Below, in pieces: positions 1-7,326 of a stretch of 25,441 nucleotides of DNA (its first letter is position 1; every line of letters begins with the position of its first letter). A program made the position numbers and the translations under genes. The notes beneath the pieces are model-generated. The model saw only the letters and a list, made by a program, of their open reading frames with translations, did no database searches and was not told where the DNA came from. Origin of the DNA: JBCDGH01 sp038751365 (GTDB lineage Bacteria; Patescibacteriota; JACMRA01); assembly GCA_038751365.1 (NCBI GenBank), contig JBCDGH010000018.1, positions 1 to 25,441 of the forward strand, in the 5' to 3' direction.

Positions 1-237
1 CCAGGTTTTTCAGGAAATGATACCTTTACCTATACTATTGAAGATGAAGCCGGTAATCAAGATTCAGCTACAGTGACTGTTACGGTAAAGCCAGAAATAA
101 TAATATTTCCAGTAATAGACAACCTGTTAAGGACAGGAGGGTTACCTGGAGGTATAAGTCTATTAGTTCTAATAATAGCAGGGTTGCTATACAAACAATC
201 TCAATTAAACAAAGATATAAAGATCAAGACTAGCTAA
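1..237 (+). CDS. C-terminal end of a cell-surface protein with Ig/cadherin-like repeat and membrane anchor (partial, 5' end outside window)
   Basis: The frame is open from base 1 to TAA at 235-237, giving 78 residues. Residues 1-30 (SGNDTFTYTIEDEAGNQDSA and an alternating valine/threonine strand) look like the end of a tandem cadherin/VCBS/Big-type beta-sandwich repeat, common in large bacterial surface proteins. Residues 42-47 read LLRTGG, followed by a hydrophobic helix at about 49-64 (GISLLVLIIAGLLY) and a lysine-rich tail. This layout matches a sortase-type sorting signal (LPxTG, helix, positive tail) in which the proline is replaced, or simply a C-terminal membrane anchor. The protein should sit outside the cell with its C-terminus in the membrane. 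It converges on the 6-phosphogluconate dehydrogenase gene with 3 bases between stops. Ligand and total length cannot be seen. Confidence 0.75.
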   Translation, partial: PGFSGNDTFTYTIEDEAGNQDSATVTVTVKPEIIIFPVIDNLLRTGGLPGGISLLVLIIAGLLYKQSQLNKDIKIKTS

Positions 238-240
238 AGG

Positions 241-1611
241 CTAATTCCAACCCCCTGTAAAAATTTCAGGCTTGCCTTTTATTTTGTAAGTGTGAGCCCC
301 AAAATAATCTCTCTGGGCTTGAATTAAATTCTGGGGTAAATTGTTACTAGTTACACTTATTAAATAATCTTTTGTGGCGTTCAATACTGGCAATGGTATT
401 TGATTGCCTAATAAAGATTGAATCTTAGTAAAACTACTTAGAAACTCATCTTTATACTCATGAATACTCTGGCTTAAGCTAGACTCATTTGCTAATAAAC
501 TTGGTATCAAGTTGAGCCAATTACTTCGTATAATACAACCACCTTGCCAAATTCTACATACTTCACTGATGTTAACAGACCAATTATGAACTTTGTTAGC
601 CTCAATAATCAAATCAATACCTTGTAAGTAACTTACTAAAAACATAGTTTCTAAAGCACTTTTCAAAGTATCAAAACCAATACTAGCTGAATCTGTAGTC
701 GGAGAGTAAGATTTTTGTTCAATAGTAAAGTTTTGAGTCTTGGAGCTTAAGACTCTGGCATTAAGTCCAGCAAATATATTTGGTACAGCAATACCTAAAT
801 CCATTGCAGATTCTACTGTCCATTTTCCAGTACCTTTAGCACCAGCTTTTTGGTCTATTATGTCTATTAAGAATTTACCTTCTGCACTCTTAGACTTAAG
901 TATATCAATTGTAATATCCAGTAAAAAACTTTTATTATAACCTACATTTAACCTTTCAAAATACTCTCTAATTTCTTCGTTTGAATGACTTAAACTTCTT
1001 AGTAGGTCATACACCTCAGTTATAGCCTGCATCATTGAATACTCTATACCATTATGAACCATCTTTACAAAATGACCGCTTGCATACCTACCTACATTTG
1101 TGACACAAGGATTACCTTTAAAGTCTTTAGCAGCAGCTTGCTGCAAAATAGGTAATAATTGTTCGACTATTTTTTGATCACCACCAGGCATTATACTCGG
1201 ACCATTTAGCGCACCCTCTTCACCGCCACTGATTCCACAACCCACAAAATCAAATCCACTTTTACTTAGCTCAAGCTGTCTTTTGTGAGTATCTAACCAG
1301 TTAGAATTTCCACAATCTGCAATAATATCGCCCTCATCTAGCAAAGGTCTCAATAGATCAATAAAATCATCGACTGGTTTGCCACTTTTAACTAAAAGAA
1401 TAATTTTTCTAGGTCTTTCAAGAGACTCAATAAAATCTGTTAGGCTTTCAAAGCCAATTAAGTTATCATAGTTATTAGCTAATAAGTCTAAAGTCTTTTG
1501 ATAAGAGCGATTATATACAGATGTCTTAAACCCTTTACCAGCAAAGTTGCGAGCTAAATTTTTACCCATGACCGCTAAGCCGATCAGACCAATATTTGAT
1601 TTTTCTACCAT
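241..1611 (-). CDS. gnd: 6-phosphogluconate dehydrogenase, decarboxylating
   Basis: Oxidises and decarboxylates 6-phosphogluconate to ribulose 5-phosphate with NAD(P)+, the last oxidative step of the pentose phosphate pathway, in the cytosol. The 456 residues are close to the usual ~470. Visible landmarks are the N-terminal Rossmann glycine loop (GLIGLAVMGKNLARNF), ADCGNSNW, the substrate-binding SGGEEGALNGPSIMPGG, the catalytic helix GHFVKMVHNGIEY with its lysine, KGTGKWT, IWQGGCIIRS and the C-terminal QAQRDYFGAHTY. The start is an ATG. No glucose-6-phosphate dehydrogenase or lactonase lies nearby, so the upstream part of the pathway must be elsewhere or absent. The gene appears monocistronic, with its own promoter candidate. 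The tail ends GGWN. Confidence 0.96.
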   Translation of the reverse strand: MVEKSNIGLIGLAVMGKNLARNFAGKGFKTSVYNRSYQKTLDLLANNYDNLIGFESLTDFIESLERPRKIILLVKSGKPVDDFIDLLRPLLDEGDIIADCGNSNWLDTHKRQLELSKSGFDFVGCGISGGEEGALNGPSIMPGGDQKIVEQLLPILQQAAAKDFKGNPCVTNVGRYASGHFVKMVHNGIEYSMMQAITEVYDLLRSLSHSNEEIREYFERLNVGYNKSFLLDITIDILKSKSAEGKFLIDIIDQKAGAKGTGKWTVESAMDLGIAVPNIFAGLNARVLSSKTQNFTIEQKSYSPTTDSASIGFDTLKSALETMFLVSYLQGIDLIIEANKVHNWSVNISEVCRIWQGGCIIRSNWLNLIPSLLANESSLSQSIHEYKDEFLSSFTKIQSLLGNQIPLPVLNATKDYLISVTSNNLPQNLIQAQRDYFGAHTYKIKGKPEIFTGGWN

Positions 1612-1655
1612 GTTTAGAAATTTGTTGAAAGAGTGTTCTCTGTCAAACTATAACA

Positions 1656-1684
1656 ATTATATTTCCAACTTTCACCAATGATAA
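1656..1684 (-). promoter_or_regulatory. Putative promoter of gnd
   Basis: On the minus strand a perfect -10 hexamer TATAAT (1661-1656) lies 17 bp after TTATCA (1684-1679), a 4/6 match to the -35 consensus. Transcription would begin near 1649, about 38 nt before the gnd ATG. Called by eye only. Confidence 0.4.
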
Positions 1685-1761
1685 TTTTTAATAAGTAAGC
1701 AACTTATTTATAAGACTAGCTTGTGTAAGTTAACATAGAAAGGGGTATAAAATCTTTTTAG

Positions 1762-2190
1762 TTATCTCAGTTTTAGTATTGTTGACTTATGGTAGACTAC
1801 AATAGTTCTTTCTATAATGAGAAAGATAGTGGATACTGCTAGTAGAATCAAACTGGGAACTAAATACATGGAAAAACTTGCAATTTTATCTGAAAGTGCA
1901 GTTATAGAAGTAATTTGACTATTAGAGTCAAGATCAAAAGTAACCAAGTCATTTATTTCAAGATTATTAATTGAAGTATTCATAGAGTTTCTTCTAATAT
2001 TCACGTTATCAATTATTCTATAGACCTGATCATATCCAGACATATTAACAGTGATAGCATTTTTTTCAATGTTAGTTAGCTTGCCTTGGGTCGTCATCTC
2101 TAAATTTGATGAGAAAACAGGAATATATAAAGCTAGAACAAACAATAACACAGTATAAATGTAAAGCGTTCTAAATAAAATTATTTTCAT
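1762..2190 (-). CDS. Small membrane protein with two helices flanking a beta-rich extracytoplasmic domain
   Basis: Not recognised as a named family. From the ATG at 2190 it is 142 residues: a short N-terminus, a transmembrane helix at about 6-25 (LYIYTVLLFVLALYIPVF), a ~75-residue domain, then a second helix at about 106-125 (MYLVPSLILLAVSTIFLII) and a basic tail. The middle domain (GKLTNIEKNAITVN, YRIIDNVNIRRN, INDLVTFDL, QITSITAL) has the strand-and-turn rhythm of small DUF5666-like or OB-like beta barrels, a pattern resemblance only. The same frame extends back to a TTG at 2265, but that extension crosses a Rho-independent terminator (2205-2233), so the ATG just after it is preferred. Function unknown. 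Confidence 0.6.
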   Translation of the reverse strand: MKIILFRTLYIYTVLLFVLALYIPVFSSNLEMTTQGKLTNIEKNAITVNMSGYDQVYRIIDNVNIRRNSMNTSINNLEINDLVTFDLDSNSQITSITALSDKIASFSMYLVPSLILLAVSTIFLIIERTIVVYHKSTILKLR

Positions 2191-2204
2191 AGTACTTATA
2201 TTTA

Positions 2205-2233
2205 AATTAAAAACACCTAAAATTTTAGGGTGT
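2205..2233 (-). terminator. Rho-independent terminator of the greA-rplU-rplQ-rplM-rpsL operon
   Basis: Read on the minus strand, ACACC-C-TAAAA pairs with TTTTA-GGTGT (one bulged C) and is followed at once by a five-T run. It lies about 155 nt past the rpsL stop and ends 15 nt before the ATG of the small membrane protein, separating the two units. Confidence 0.6.
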
Positions 2234-2386
2234 ACTATCTGCCTAATTTTATAACTTATTGTCAAGCTCTACTGACCCTATTTGCAAAGGGTAATAGATC
2301 AATTTGGCTGTAATAACTGTAGATAATATGAATAATTAGGAAATATGTAGATCTAGACAAAAACATTAACCGAAAATACCAAGAAG

Positions 2387-2797
2387 CTACTTAGGTCTTT
2401 TAGTTCCGTATTTACTTCTACTTCTATTTCTTTTAGCTACACCAGCAGCATCTAGCTTTCCTCTGACAATATGATATTTAACACCGGGTAAATCTTTTAC
2501 ACGACCACCTCTGATCAACACCACACTATGTTCTTGTAGATTATGACCGATACCAGGAATATAAGCTAAAACCTCCATCTTGTTGGATAATTTTACCTTA
2601 GCAATTTTACGTACAGCAGAGTTAGGCTTCTTTGGAGTAGTAGTGTAAACTTTGGTGCAAACTCCTCTTTTGAAAGGATTGTTGGAAAACAATGGCTTAT
2701 TTAAAATACCGTTCCAGTTTCTGGCTAAAGCAGGAGATTTAGTTTTCTTAACTTTGCTAGATCTTGGCTTTCTAATTAATTGATTGATAGTTGGCAT
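2387..2797 (-). CDS. rpsL: 30S ribosomal protein uS12
   Basis: Component of the 30S decoding centre. The protein is 136 residues and matches uS12 throughout: MPTINQLIRKPRS, KRGVCTKVYTTTPKKPNSA, GHNLQEHSVVLIRGGRVKD, LPGVKYHIVRG and SKYGTKRPK. The lysine in TPKKPNS and the lysine/proline around GGRVKDLPG, where streptomycin-resistance changes occur in other bacteria, are the ordinary residues. Between the N-terminal helix and KRGVC there is an insertion of about a dozen residues (NWNGILNKPLFSNN) relative to E. coli; similar inserts occur in Gram-positive-type uS12. It lies 13 nt after rplM and ends the operon. Its usual neighbours rpsG, fusA and tuf are absent. Confidence 0.97.
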   Translation of the reverse strand: MPTINQLIRKPRSSKVKKTKSPALARNWNGILNKPLFSNNPFKRGVCTKVYTTTPKKPNSAVRKIAKVKLSNKMEVLAYIPGIGHNLQEHSVVLIRGGRVKDLPGVKYHIVRGKLDAAGVAKRNRSRSKYGTKRPK

Positions 2798-2810
2798 AAT
2801 TTATAATATT

Positions 2811-3257
2811 TTAGTTTGCTGGTATCATCTTATTAGGCAAATTATGATGTCCTGTAAATATGAATAGACGATTGTTTAACCTCAAATCTCTATGTCTGTT
2901 TTTAGGTAACATGCCACTTATGGCGTGATATATTGGCGCAGTAGGCTTTTTAGACAAAAGATCATTATAAGAAATTACTTTAAGACCACCAACTCTACCA
3001 GAGTGAGTAAAATAGTTTTTCTTTTCAGGCTTTTTACCCGTTAGAACAGCCTTGGCACAATTAATAATTACTACCATACCACCCAAATCTACATCTGCAG
3101 AAAAATCTGATCTATTTTTACCCATCAGCAACCTTGCAGCCTCAGAAGCTAATCTACCAATAGGTTGCTTGGAAGCATCTAGGACATACCAAGTTCTTTG
3201 TAAGCCAGTTTTGATACCTCTAGTCGTCTTTGTGGAATTTAATATTGCTTGTGACAT
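2811..3257 (-). CDS. rplM: 50S ribosomal protein uL13
   Basis: Early-assembling large-subunit protein, 148 residues. Family landmarks are RTWYVLDASKQPIGRLAS, the VDLGGMVVIINCAKAVLTG segment with the following lysines, YFTHSGRVGGLK and GMLPKNRHRDLRL, then FTGHHNLP near the C-terminus. A short N-terminal extension (MSQAILNSTKTTRGIKTG) precedes the core; it is basic and probably disordered. In most bacteria rplM is paired with rpsI (uS9); here rpsL follows after 13 nt and rpsI is not in the window. It lies 33 nt downstream of rplQ in the same operon. Confidence 0.96.
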   Translation of the reverse strand: MSQAILNSTKTTRGIKTGLQRTWYVLDASKQPIGRLASEAARLLMGKNRSDFSADVDLGGMVVIINCAKAVLTGKKPEKKNYFTHSGRVGGLKVISYNDLLSKKPTAPIYHAISGMLPKNRHRDLRLNNRLFIFTGHHNLPNKMIPAN

Positions 3258-3290
3258 CTTATTAATATTTATTTCAAATTGATATATCTA

Positions 3291-3647
3291 TTACTCAGTG
3301 AGCACTACTACACTCTTATCATGTACGCTAAAATCTTGGGAAAGCTTTATTTGAGATGTGTAACCGCCATTTCTTTCAGCATATTTAGGCACAATTTCTT
3401 CAATCATCTTTCTACTGTCGACCTCTGAAAGATACGGTCTTAACCGTCGGTAAGCAAGCTGAATATCAGAACCAGATCTTTTTACCCAGGTCACCATTCT
3501 TTCAAACTTAGGTCTAAACCATTTAGCTCGAGCTGTGAAAGTAACAATTTTACCATTTTTGATTAGACCACTACTAAGATCAGTCCAAAGTCTCTTTCTT
3601 TCTTCTTCAGTTCTCTTAAACTTTTTAGTTTTCTTAAGATGACGCAT
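3291..3647 (-). CDS. rplQ: 50S ribosomal protein bL17
   Basis: Large-subunit protein near the peptide exit tunnel. The family N-terminus MRH followed by lysines fixes the start at the ATG at 3647 (118 residues); an in-frame TTG two codons upstream is not needed. Recognisable features are the MRHLKKTKKFKRT opening, the helix with LSSGLIKNGKIVTFTARAKW, YRRLRPYL, VPKYAERNGGYTSQIKL and the terminal VVVLTE strand. Length is typical. It starts 10 nt after the rplU stop. It normally ends the alpha operon behind rpoA; here it lies between rplU and rplM. Confidence 0.94.
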   Translation of the reverse strand: MRHLKKTKKFKRTEEERKRLWTDLSSGLIKNGKIVTFTARAKWFRPKFERMVTWVKRSGSDIQLAYRRLRPYLSEVDSRKMIEEIVPKYAERNGGYTSQIKLSQDFSVHDKSVVVLTE

Positions 3648-3657
3648 ACACAAATTA

Positions 3658-3933
3658 CTATTTTACTAACTCTAACACAGTCTGCTCAGATCTATGACCA
3701 TATTGCCTATGGTAGTTAGACTTAGACTTATACTTGACTACTCTTACTTTTTCACCTCTCTTATGAGCGACTATTTTCGCTTTGGCTGACTTTACTTTAC
3801 TGTAATCACCGAAACTATAAACCACTTCAACATCGACTAGATCACCTTCGCTTGCTTTTAACCTATCGACAATGAACTTTTGCCCATATTCAACAATATA
3901 TTGCTTAGAACCTGATTGAACTATCACAGACAT
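3658..3933 (-). CDS. rplU: 50S ribosomal protein bL21
   Basis: 23S rRNA-binding protein, 91 residues, slightly short for the family (~100). Conserved pieces: an opening strand with GSKQYIVEYGQKFIVDRL, EGDLVDVEVVYSFGD, and the basic C-terminal block VVKYKSKSNYHRQYGHRSEQ that contacts rRNA. The initiator ATG follows an AT-rich leader without a visible ribosome-binding site, 8 nt after the greA stop, so translation probably continues from the upstream cistron. The usual partner rpmA (bL27) does not follow; rplQ does. Confidence 0.94.
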   Translation of the reverse strand: MSVIVQSGSKQYIVEYGQKFIVDRLKASEGDLVDVEVVYSFGDYSKVKSAKAKIVAHKRGEKVRVVKYKSKSNYHRQYGHRSEQTVLELVK

Positions 3934-3941
3934 AACTATAA

Positions 3942-4409
3942 CTATAAAATCTCTAAAATTTTGACTTCTATCTTATTTTTCAAAGTCTTAAAAGCACACA
4001 CATCGCCTGGCTTTTTATTGATAATTGCTTGTGCTAACGGAGACTCATTGCTAATTTTACTAGATAGAACGTCTGCCTCACTAATACCAACTATCTTTAT
4101 ATCATCTACACTATTATCAGCCAGATATTGCACCTTCACACTACTACCAATTCTTACACTACTACTCTGCAGTATATCTTCTTCATCGATAATTTCGTAA
4201 TTACTAAGTACATCTTCAATTTCTTGCTGGCGATTAACTAACTTATCTCTCTCTATTTTGGCAGCATCCAAGCCGGAGTTCTCTCGAGCGTCTCCCTCTG
4301 CCCTAGCCTTATTTATCGACTCAAGTATCTCAGGAAGCTTAACCTCTAATATCTCTTTTAATTCTGACTGTAGGTCTATGAGACCTTGCTTAGTTAAATA
4401 ATTAGTCAT
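3942..4409 (-). CDS. greA: Transcription elongation factor GreA/GreB family
   Basis: Rescues backtracked RNA polymerase by inserting a coiled coil into the secondary channel and stimulating transcript cleavage. The 155 residues match the family length. The N-terminal coiled coil carries the tip motif ARAEGDARENSGLDAAK with the aspartate and glutamate needed for cleavage, and the helix continues through VNRQQEIEDVLSNYEII. The C-terminal FKBP-like domain has ISNESPLAQAIINKKPGD, the standard Gre signature. It is the first gene of the ribosomal-protein operon. An AAGGA about 9 nt before the ATG is one of the few Shine-Dalgarno-like sequences in the window. Confidence 0.93.
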   Translation of the reverse strand: MTNYLTKQGLIDLQSELKEILEVKLPEILESINKARAEGDARENSGLDAAKIERDKLVNRQQEIEDVLSNYEIIDEEDILQSSSVRIGSSVKVQYLADNSVDDIKIVGISEADVLSSKISNESPLAQAIINKKPGDVCAFKTLKNKIEVKILEIL

Positions 4410-4423
4410 GTGGTGCTATCCTT

Positions 4424-4455
4424 AGCATAGACGAGGAATTTTGAGTTTTTGTCAA
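4424..4455 (-). promoter_or_regulatory. Possible promoter of the greA-ribosomal protein operon
   Basis: A perfect -35 hexamer TTGACA (4455-4450) is followed after a long 20-bp spacer by TATGCT (4429-4424). The -35 is convincing; the spacing is poor, so the -10 is uncertain. It lies immediately after the stop of the upstream glycosyltransferase gene. Confidence 0.3.
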
Positions 4456-4457
4456 GA

Positions 4458-6092
4458 CTATTTAGGTAAAATTTTAAGAATTTTTATTGCCAAGGAGTGC
4501 AGCTTAAGTATTCCCAATAAACTGATCAGAGAACTAAATTTCCAATAACTCCAGTACTCACTATTAAAGCTTTCTATAATCTCTATTATCCAGCCTGGAT
4601 AGGGGTTATTCTGGTCATAATAAACTCCTAGCTGATTCAGAAAATAGGCAAAATGAACAAATAGCACGATAACTAACCACCACATAAATAATTTTGAGAA
4701 TTTTAAAAAAGCTAAACTAAGTATACTAAAAACAATAAAAAAATGTAGGTACCTGGAATGCATCTTAGTGAAAAACATAAAGTAAGCCCCGGAGCTAATT
4801 GTAGTTATAGTTATTGCATCTTTAAAAGTAAGTGCTCTCGTAACTAAAGACTGTAAATTTTTTATATCATTACTAAATAGCCTACGCCAACTTATATGCT
4901 GATAATTCAAATAAAGTACTAACATCACTACAGTATAAATCAATATTCCTACCGAGCTTATTGTTAATAATTCTTGCCCATTTACATTAAGTAATGGTTG
5001 ACTAGCATCACCGTCAACACCTAATAATCTCCATAAATTAGCAGCTCCATTGCTAGAAATATTTAGTCTACCCACGACTGCAAACATAGTACTTCCTGTA
5101 CGAATATAGTTTAGAGCTAAACAAGGAATTAAAATACTTAAACTAACAATCAAAAATCCAAAACCTTGCCTTCTGGCATAAACCCAGCGATCTAACTTAC
5201 CTACAAAAGCAAAAAGTGATACGCTTATAAACACTAAGCCTACAAGTCCAATATTTCTAGTTGCTGCAAAATCACTTACCTCAAAGTACCTCAAACCAAG
5301 TGCAAAGCACAAGAACACTGGAGATGACCACAAAATAATGTTAAGTATATCCCACCAAGTTTTGCCCTTTAAATGATATATCATTAGAACTGGTAATATC
5401 ATTATTATTTGTTGCTTTATCCAAAAACCAAAAGCAAACACCAGGCCTGACCAAAAAAAGCGATCTCTGAAAATGCTAATTATATTTCCAAACTTTTTTT
5501 CTTTAGCTAAATTATTATTTTCGTTTGCTGGTTTGAGAAAAATTAATTCTAGGCTAATAGCTCCTAGTAAGGAAATAAGAGTATCATTTTGACCCCAGAC
5601 AGCACTCACAAACCAGAGAGATGGCAAGCAATAAATCAAACCTCCTAAAAAAAAGCTAATACTATATTTAACTCGTAAATTTTTTTCTGGAGAGTACTTA
5701 CGAACAAGTCGAAATACGTATCCAACTAGGCATATTTCTACAAACCAGTTAAAACTTTTCAAAGCTACTACAAAACCAGTAGCTGTCTCAGTGAATAGCC
5801 TAGAGATAGAATATAATACTGTCTCCAGAATTAAACTGAGAAAAGAGTAATCAAAAAATCCATCATAGCTTTTCCAAAACTCAAATATACCTATTTCGAA
5901 ACCTACTTTACCCCAATTATATTGGGTATATACAGTATCAAAATAGTAGCCGTAATGAAACAAGTTTTGCAACCTAATAACAGTCCCAAAGACAATAGCA
6001 ACAAAAAAAAATACCTTAATTAAAAGCGGTAAATTATAATAAGTACGAAATATCGACATCCAATTCTCAAAATACTTATCAAGCTTGCTCAT
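4458..6092 (-). CDS. GT-C type integral membrane glycosyltransferase (mannosyltransferase-like)
   Basis: Predicted polyprenyl-phosphate-sugar-dependent glycosyltransferase of the GT-C fold, acting at the outer face of the membrane on glycans, lipids or proteins. The 544 residues hold roughly ten or more hydrophobic helices. Motifs typical of this group are a first-loop acidic residue after helix 1 (YYFDTVYTQYNW, Asp52), WGQND at 166-170, a helix ending in FGFWIKQQ (222-228) before a proline-rich helix, NISSNGAANLWRLLG (344-358) and TKMHSRYLH (442-450), close to the KMHERY-type motif of mannosyltransferase-like proteins. Donor and acceptor cannot be read from sequence. It has its own promoter candidate downstream of tRNA-Arg. 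Lack of other glycan genes nearby leaves the pathway open. Confidence 0.72.
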   Translation of the reverse strand: MSKLDKYFENWMSIFRTYYNLPLLIKVFFFVAIVFGTVIRLQNLFHYGYYFDTVYTQYNWGKVGFEIGIFEFWKSYDGFFDYSFLSLILETVLYSISRLFTETATGFVVALKSFNWFVEICLVGYVFRLVRKYSPEKNLRVKYSISFFLGGLIYCLPSLWFVSAVWGQNDTLISLLGAISLELIFLKPANENNNLAKEKKFGNIISIFRDRFFWSGLVFAFGFWIKQQIIMILPVLMIYHLKGKTWWDILNIILWSSPVFLCFALGLRYFEVSDFAATRNIGLVGLVFISVSLFAFVGKLDRWVYARRQGFGFLIVSLSILIPCLALNYIRTGSTMFAVVGRLNISSNGAANLWRLLGVDGDASQPLLNVNGQELLTISSVGILIYTVVMLVLYLNYQHISWRRLFSNDIKNLQSLVTRALTFKDAITITTISSGAYFMFFTKMHSRYLHFFIVFSILSLAFLKFSKLFMWWLVIVLFVHFAYFLNQLGVYYDQNNPYPGWIIEIIESFNSEYWSYWKFSSLISLLGILKLHSLAIKILKILPK

Positions 6093-6115
6093 ACAAAGAA
6101 ATAAATATCAATTAG

Positions 6116-6144
6116 AACTTATCGAAGCAAGGCGGAAATGTCAA
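6116..6144 (-). promoter_or_regulatory. Putative promoter of the GT-C glycosyltransferase gene
   Basis: TTGACA (6144-6139) is followed after 17 bp by TAAGTT (6121-6116), a weak -10. Transcription would start near 6109, leaving a leader of about 17 nt before the ATG. Confidence 0.4.
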
Positions 6145-6145
6145 A

Positions 6146-6169
6146 AACAAAAAATGAGCAGTTAAGCTC
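6146..6169 (-). terminator. Weak terminator downstream of tRNA-Arg
   Basis: On the minus strand GAGC-TTAACT-GCTC forms a 4-bp hairpin followed by ATTTTTTGTTTTT. The stem is short but the T-tract is long, and its place 20 nt after the tRNA 3' end fits termination of the tRNA-Pro/hydrolase/tRNA-Arg unit. Confidence 0.35.
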
Positions 6170-6189
6170 TTAGTTATTTAGTTTTTCTA

Positions 6190-6266
6190 TGGTGGTCCCC
6201 GCGCGAGTCGAACGCACAACCTTTTCCTTAGGACGGAACTGCTCTATCCAATTGAGCTAGGGAACC
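6190..6266 (-). tRNA. tRNA-Arg (anticodon CCU)
   Basis: Folds as a 77-nt cloverleaf on the minus strand. The acceptor stem GGTTCCC pairs with GGGGACC (one G-U), followed by A73 and an encoded CCA. The D stem is GCTC/GAGC with a GG in the loop. The anticodon loop GTCCTAA gives anticodon CCU (reads AGG), and the T arm is GTGCG-TTCGACT-CGCGC. The outermost anticodon-stem pair is a G-A mismatch and position 32 is G, both slightly unusual. It lies 34 nt after the alpha/beta hydrolase stop, so it may be processed from the same transcript. Confidence 0.93.
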
Positions 6267-6300
6267 TTAGCTATCATGAAGCTTTAATAGCTCAAAATTG

Positions 6301-7104
6301 TCAAACTAACTTCAAGAAATTTATTGCTTTCTTAAGCCACTGATCTAACATATCAGGTCTTGCCAGGTAATGATCTCCTTGATCTACAATTAGTAGCTTT
6401 GAGCAATTATAGTGGAGACTTTCTCGAGGAGTAACTCTATCTTCACTACCTATAACAACCATACTCTTTTGAGAGAAAGTTTCTGCTATACTGGTATAGT
6501 CAACTTCGGTGTTATAAAGATGATAGGCTGAGTCTAAATAGTTTTGCTTAGTCATTTTAGAGTCCTGAATAACAAATCGTCGAAACTCTGTGTTACTGAA
6601 GTATTTATTATAATTTAGCCAAGTAATTTTAATATTACTGTCTATTTTCGACATACGTTTTTGGGTAAACCAGAATTTGCTTAAATTTATCTGGTCAAAT
6701 GCAGGTGCTAAAAAAACTATTCTGGACGCAAGTATTGCTAAAGACGAACTAACAAGTACACATGCTGAATTACTATGAACTACGAAGCTTAGGCTATTTA
6801 GGCGGTTTCGACTCTTAAATACTTCAGTTGCAGCTAGTAAATCACTTACCATACGGGAATTAGTCACACTCCTAAAAGCACCGTCGGAAAGACCTAATCC
6901 AGTGTAATCAAACCTGAAAGAAGGTACATCCATTGCGATCAAAAGGTCTGCCATTCTTTTGAATTGTGGTTCTGTTGAGGTTTTACGCTCAAAGCCACCT
7001 AAAAAGATCACCCCTTCTCTATTTCCTAGATTTCCTGAAGTCACTTCTATACCTCTCAATACGTCATCATTCTGATTTTTAAACTCAACTAAGTTTGTTT
7101 TCAT
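6301..7104 (-). CDS. Alpha/beta hydrolase-fold protein with altered nucleophile elbow
   Basis: Predicted cytosolic alpha/beta hydrolase, 267 residues. The oxyanion-side strand VIFLGGFERK and the PSFRFDYTGLGLSDG segment (like the D-x-x-G-x-G-x-S of serine hydrolases) are clear. The nucleophile elbow reads VVHSNSACV instead of the usual GHSxGG: the serine is kept but both flanking glycines are replaced. The acid is probably the aspartate in IGSEDRVTP and the base the histidine in DQGDHYL, so a Ser-Asp-His triad can be assembled. Substrate is unknown; esterase or acyl-hydrolase families are the nearest by pattern. It ends with TGA and sits between two tRNA genes on the same strand, probably sharing their transcript. 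Confidence 0.78.
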   Translation of the reverse strand: MKTNLVEFKNQNDDVLRGIEVTSGNLGNREGVIFLGGFERKTSTEPQFKRMADLLIAMDVPSFRFDYTGLGLSDGAFRSVTNSRMVSDLLAATEVFKSRNRLNSLSFVVHSNSACVLVSSSLAILASRIVFLAPAFDQINLSKFWFTQKRMSKIDSNIKITWLNYNKYFSNTEFRRFVIQDSKMTKQNYLDSAYHLYNTEVDYTSIAETFSQKSMVVIGSEDRVTPRESLHYNCSKLLIVDQGDHYLARPDMLDQWLKKAINFLKLV

Positions 7105-7132
7105 TTTTATTTATAATTAATTAATTTACTAC

Positions 7133-7207
7133 TGGTCGGGACGACAGGAATTGAACCTGCTACCACACGCACCCCATGCGCGCATTCTACCGATGAACTA
7201 CGTCCCG
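7133..7207 (-). tRNA. tRNA-Pro (anticodon GGG)
   Basis: 75-nt cloverleaf on the minus strand. Acceptor CGGGACG pairs with CGTCCCG, then A73 and encoded CCA. The D arm is GTTC-ATCGGTA-GAAT, and the anticodon stem CGCGC/GCGTG carries loop ATGGGGT, giving anticodon GGG with the G37 expected of proline tRNAs. T arm GCAGG-TTCAATT-CCTGT. It starts the unit that continues into the hydrolase gene 28 nt downstream. Confidence 0.94.
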
Positions 7208-7326
7208 AATGATAGCTAACTTATTAGATAAGTTCACTTTACTAGCTAGGTTTGTCAAATCTGACAGGAAATCAAAATCAAAAGTCTTTGCCTAAAAAAG
7301 ATTTATTATTCACTATTTAGGTTAGT

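Noticed and set aside
740..940. 66-codon + strand frame inside gnd
   Set aside because: Antisense to a well conserved coding gene, no recognisable protein and no start signals.
3052..3282. 76-codon + strand frame over rplM
   Set aside because: Shadow of rplM on the opposite strand.
3916..4200. 94-codon + strand frame over greA
   Set aside because: Lies wholly opposite greA; the hydrophobic translation is a by-product of its codon composition.
6301..7104. UGA recoded as glycine or tryptophan
   Set aside because: The hydrolase and the glutaredoxin-like gene stop at TGA where the fold ends, tryptophans are TGG, and no gene needs read-through.
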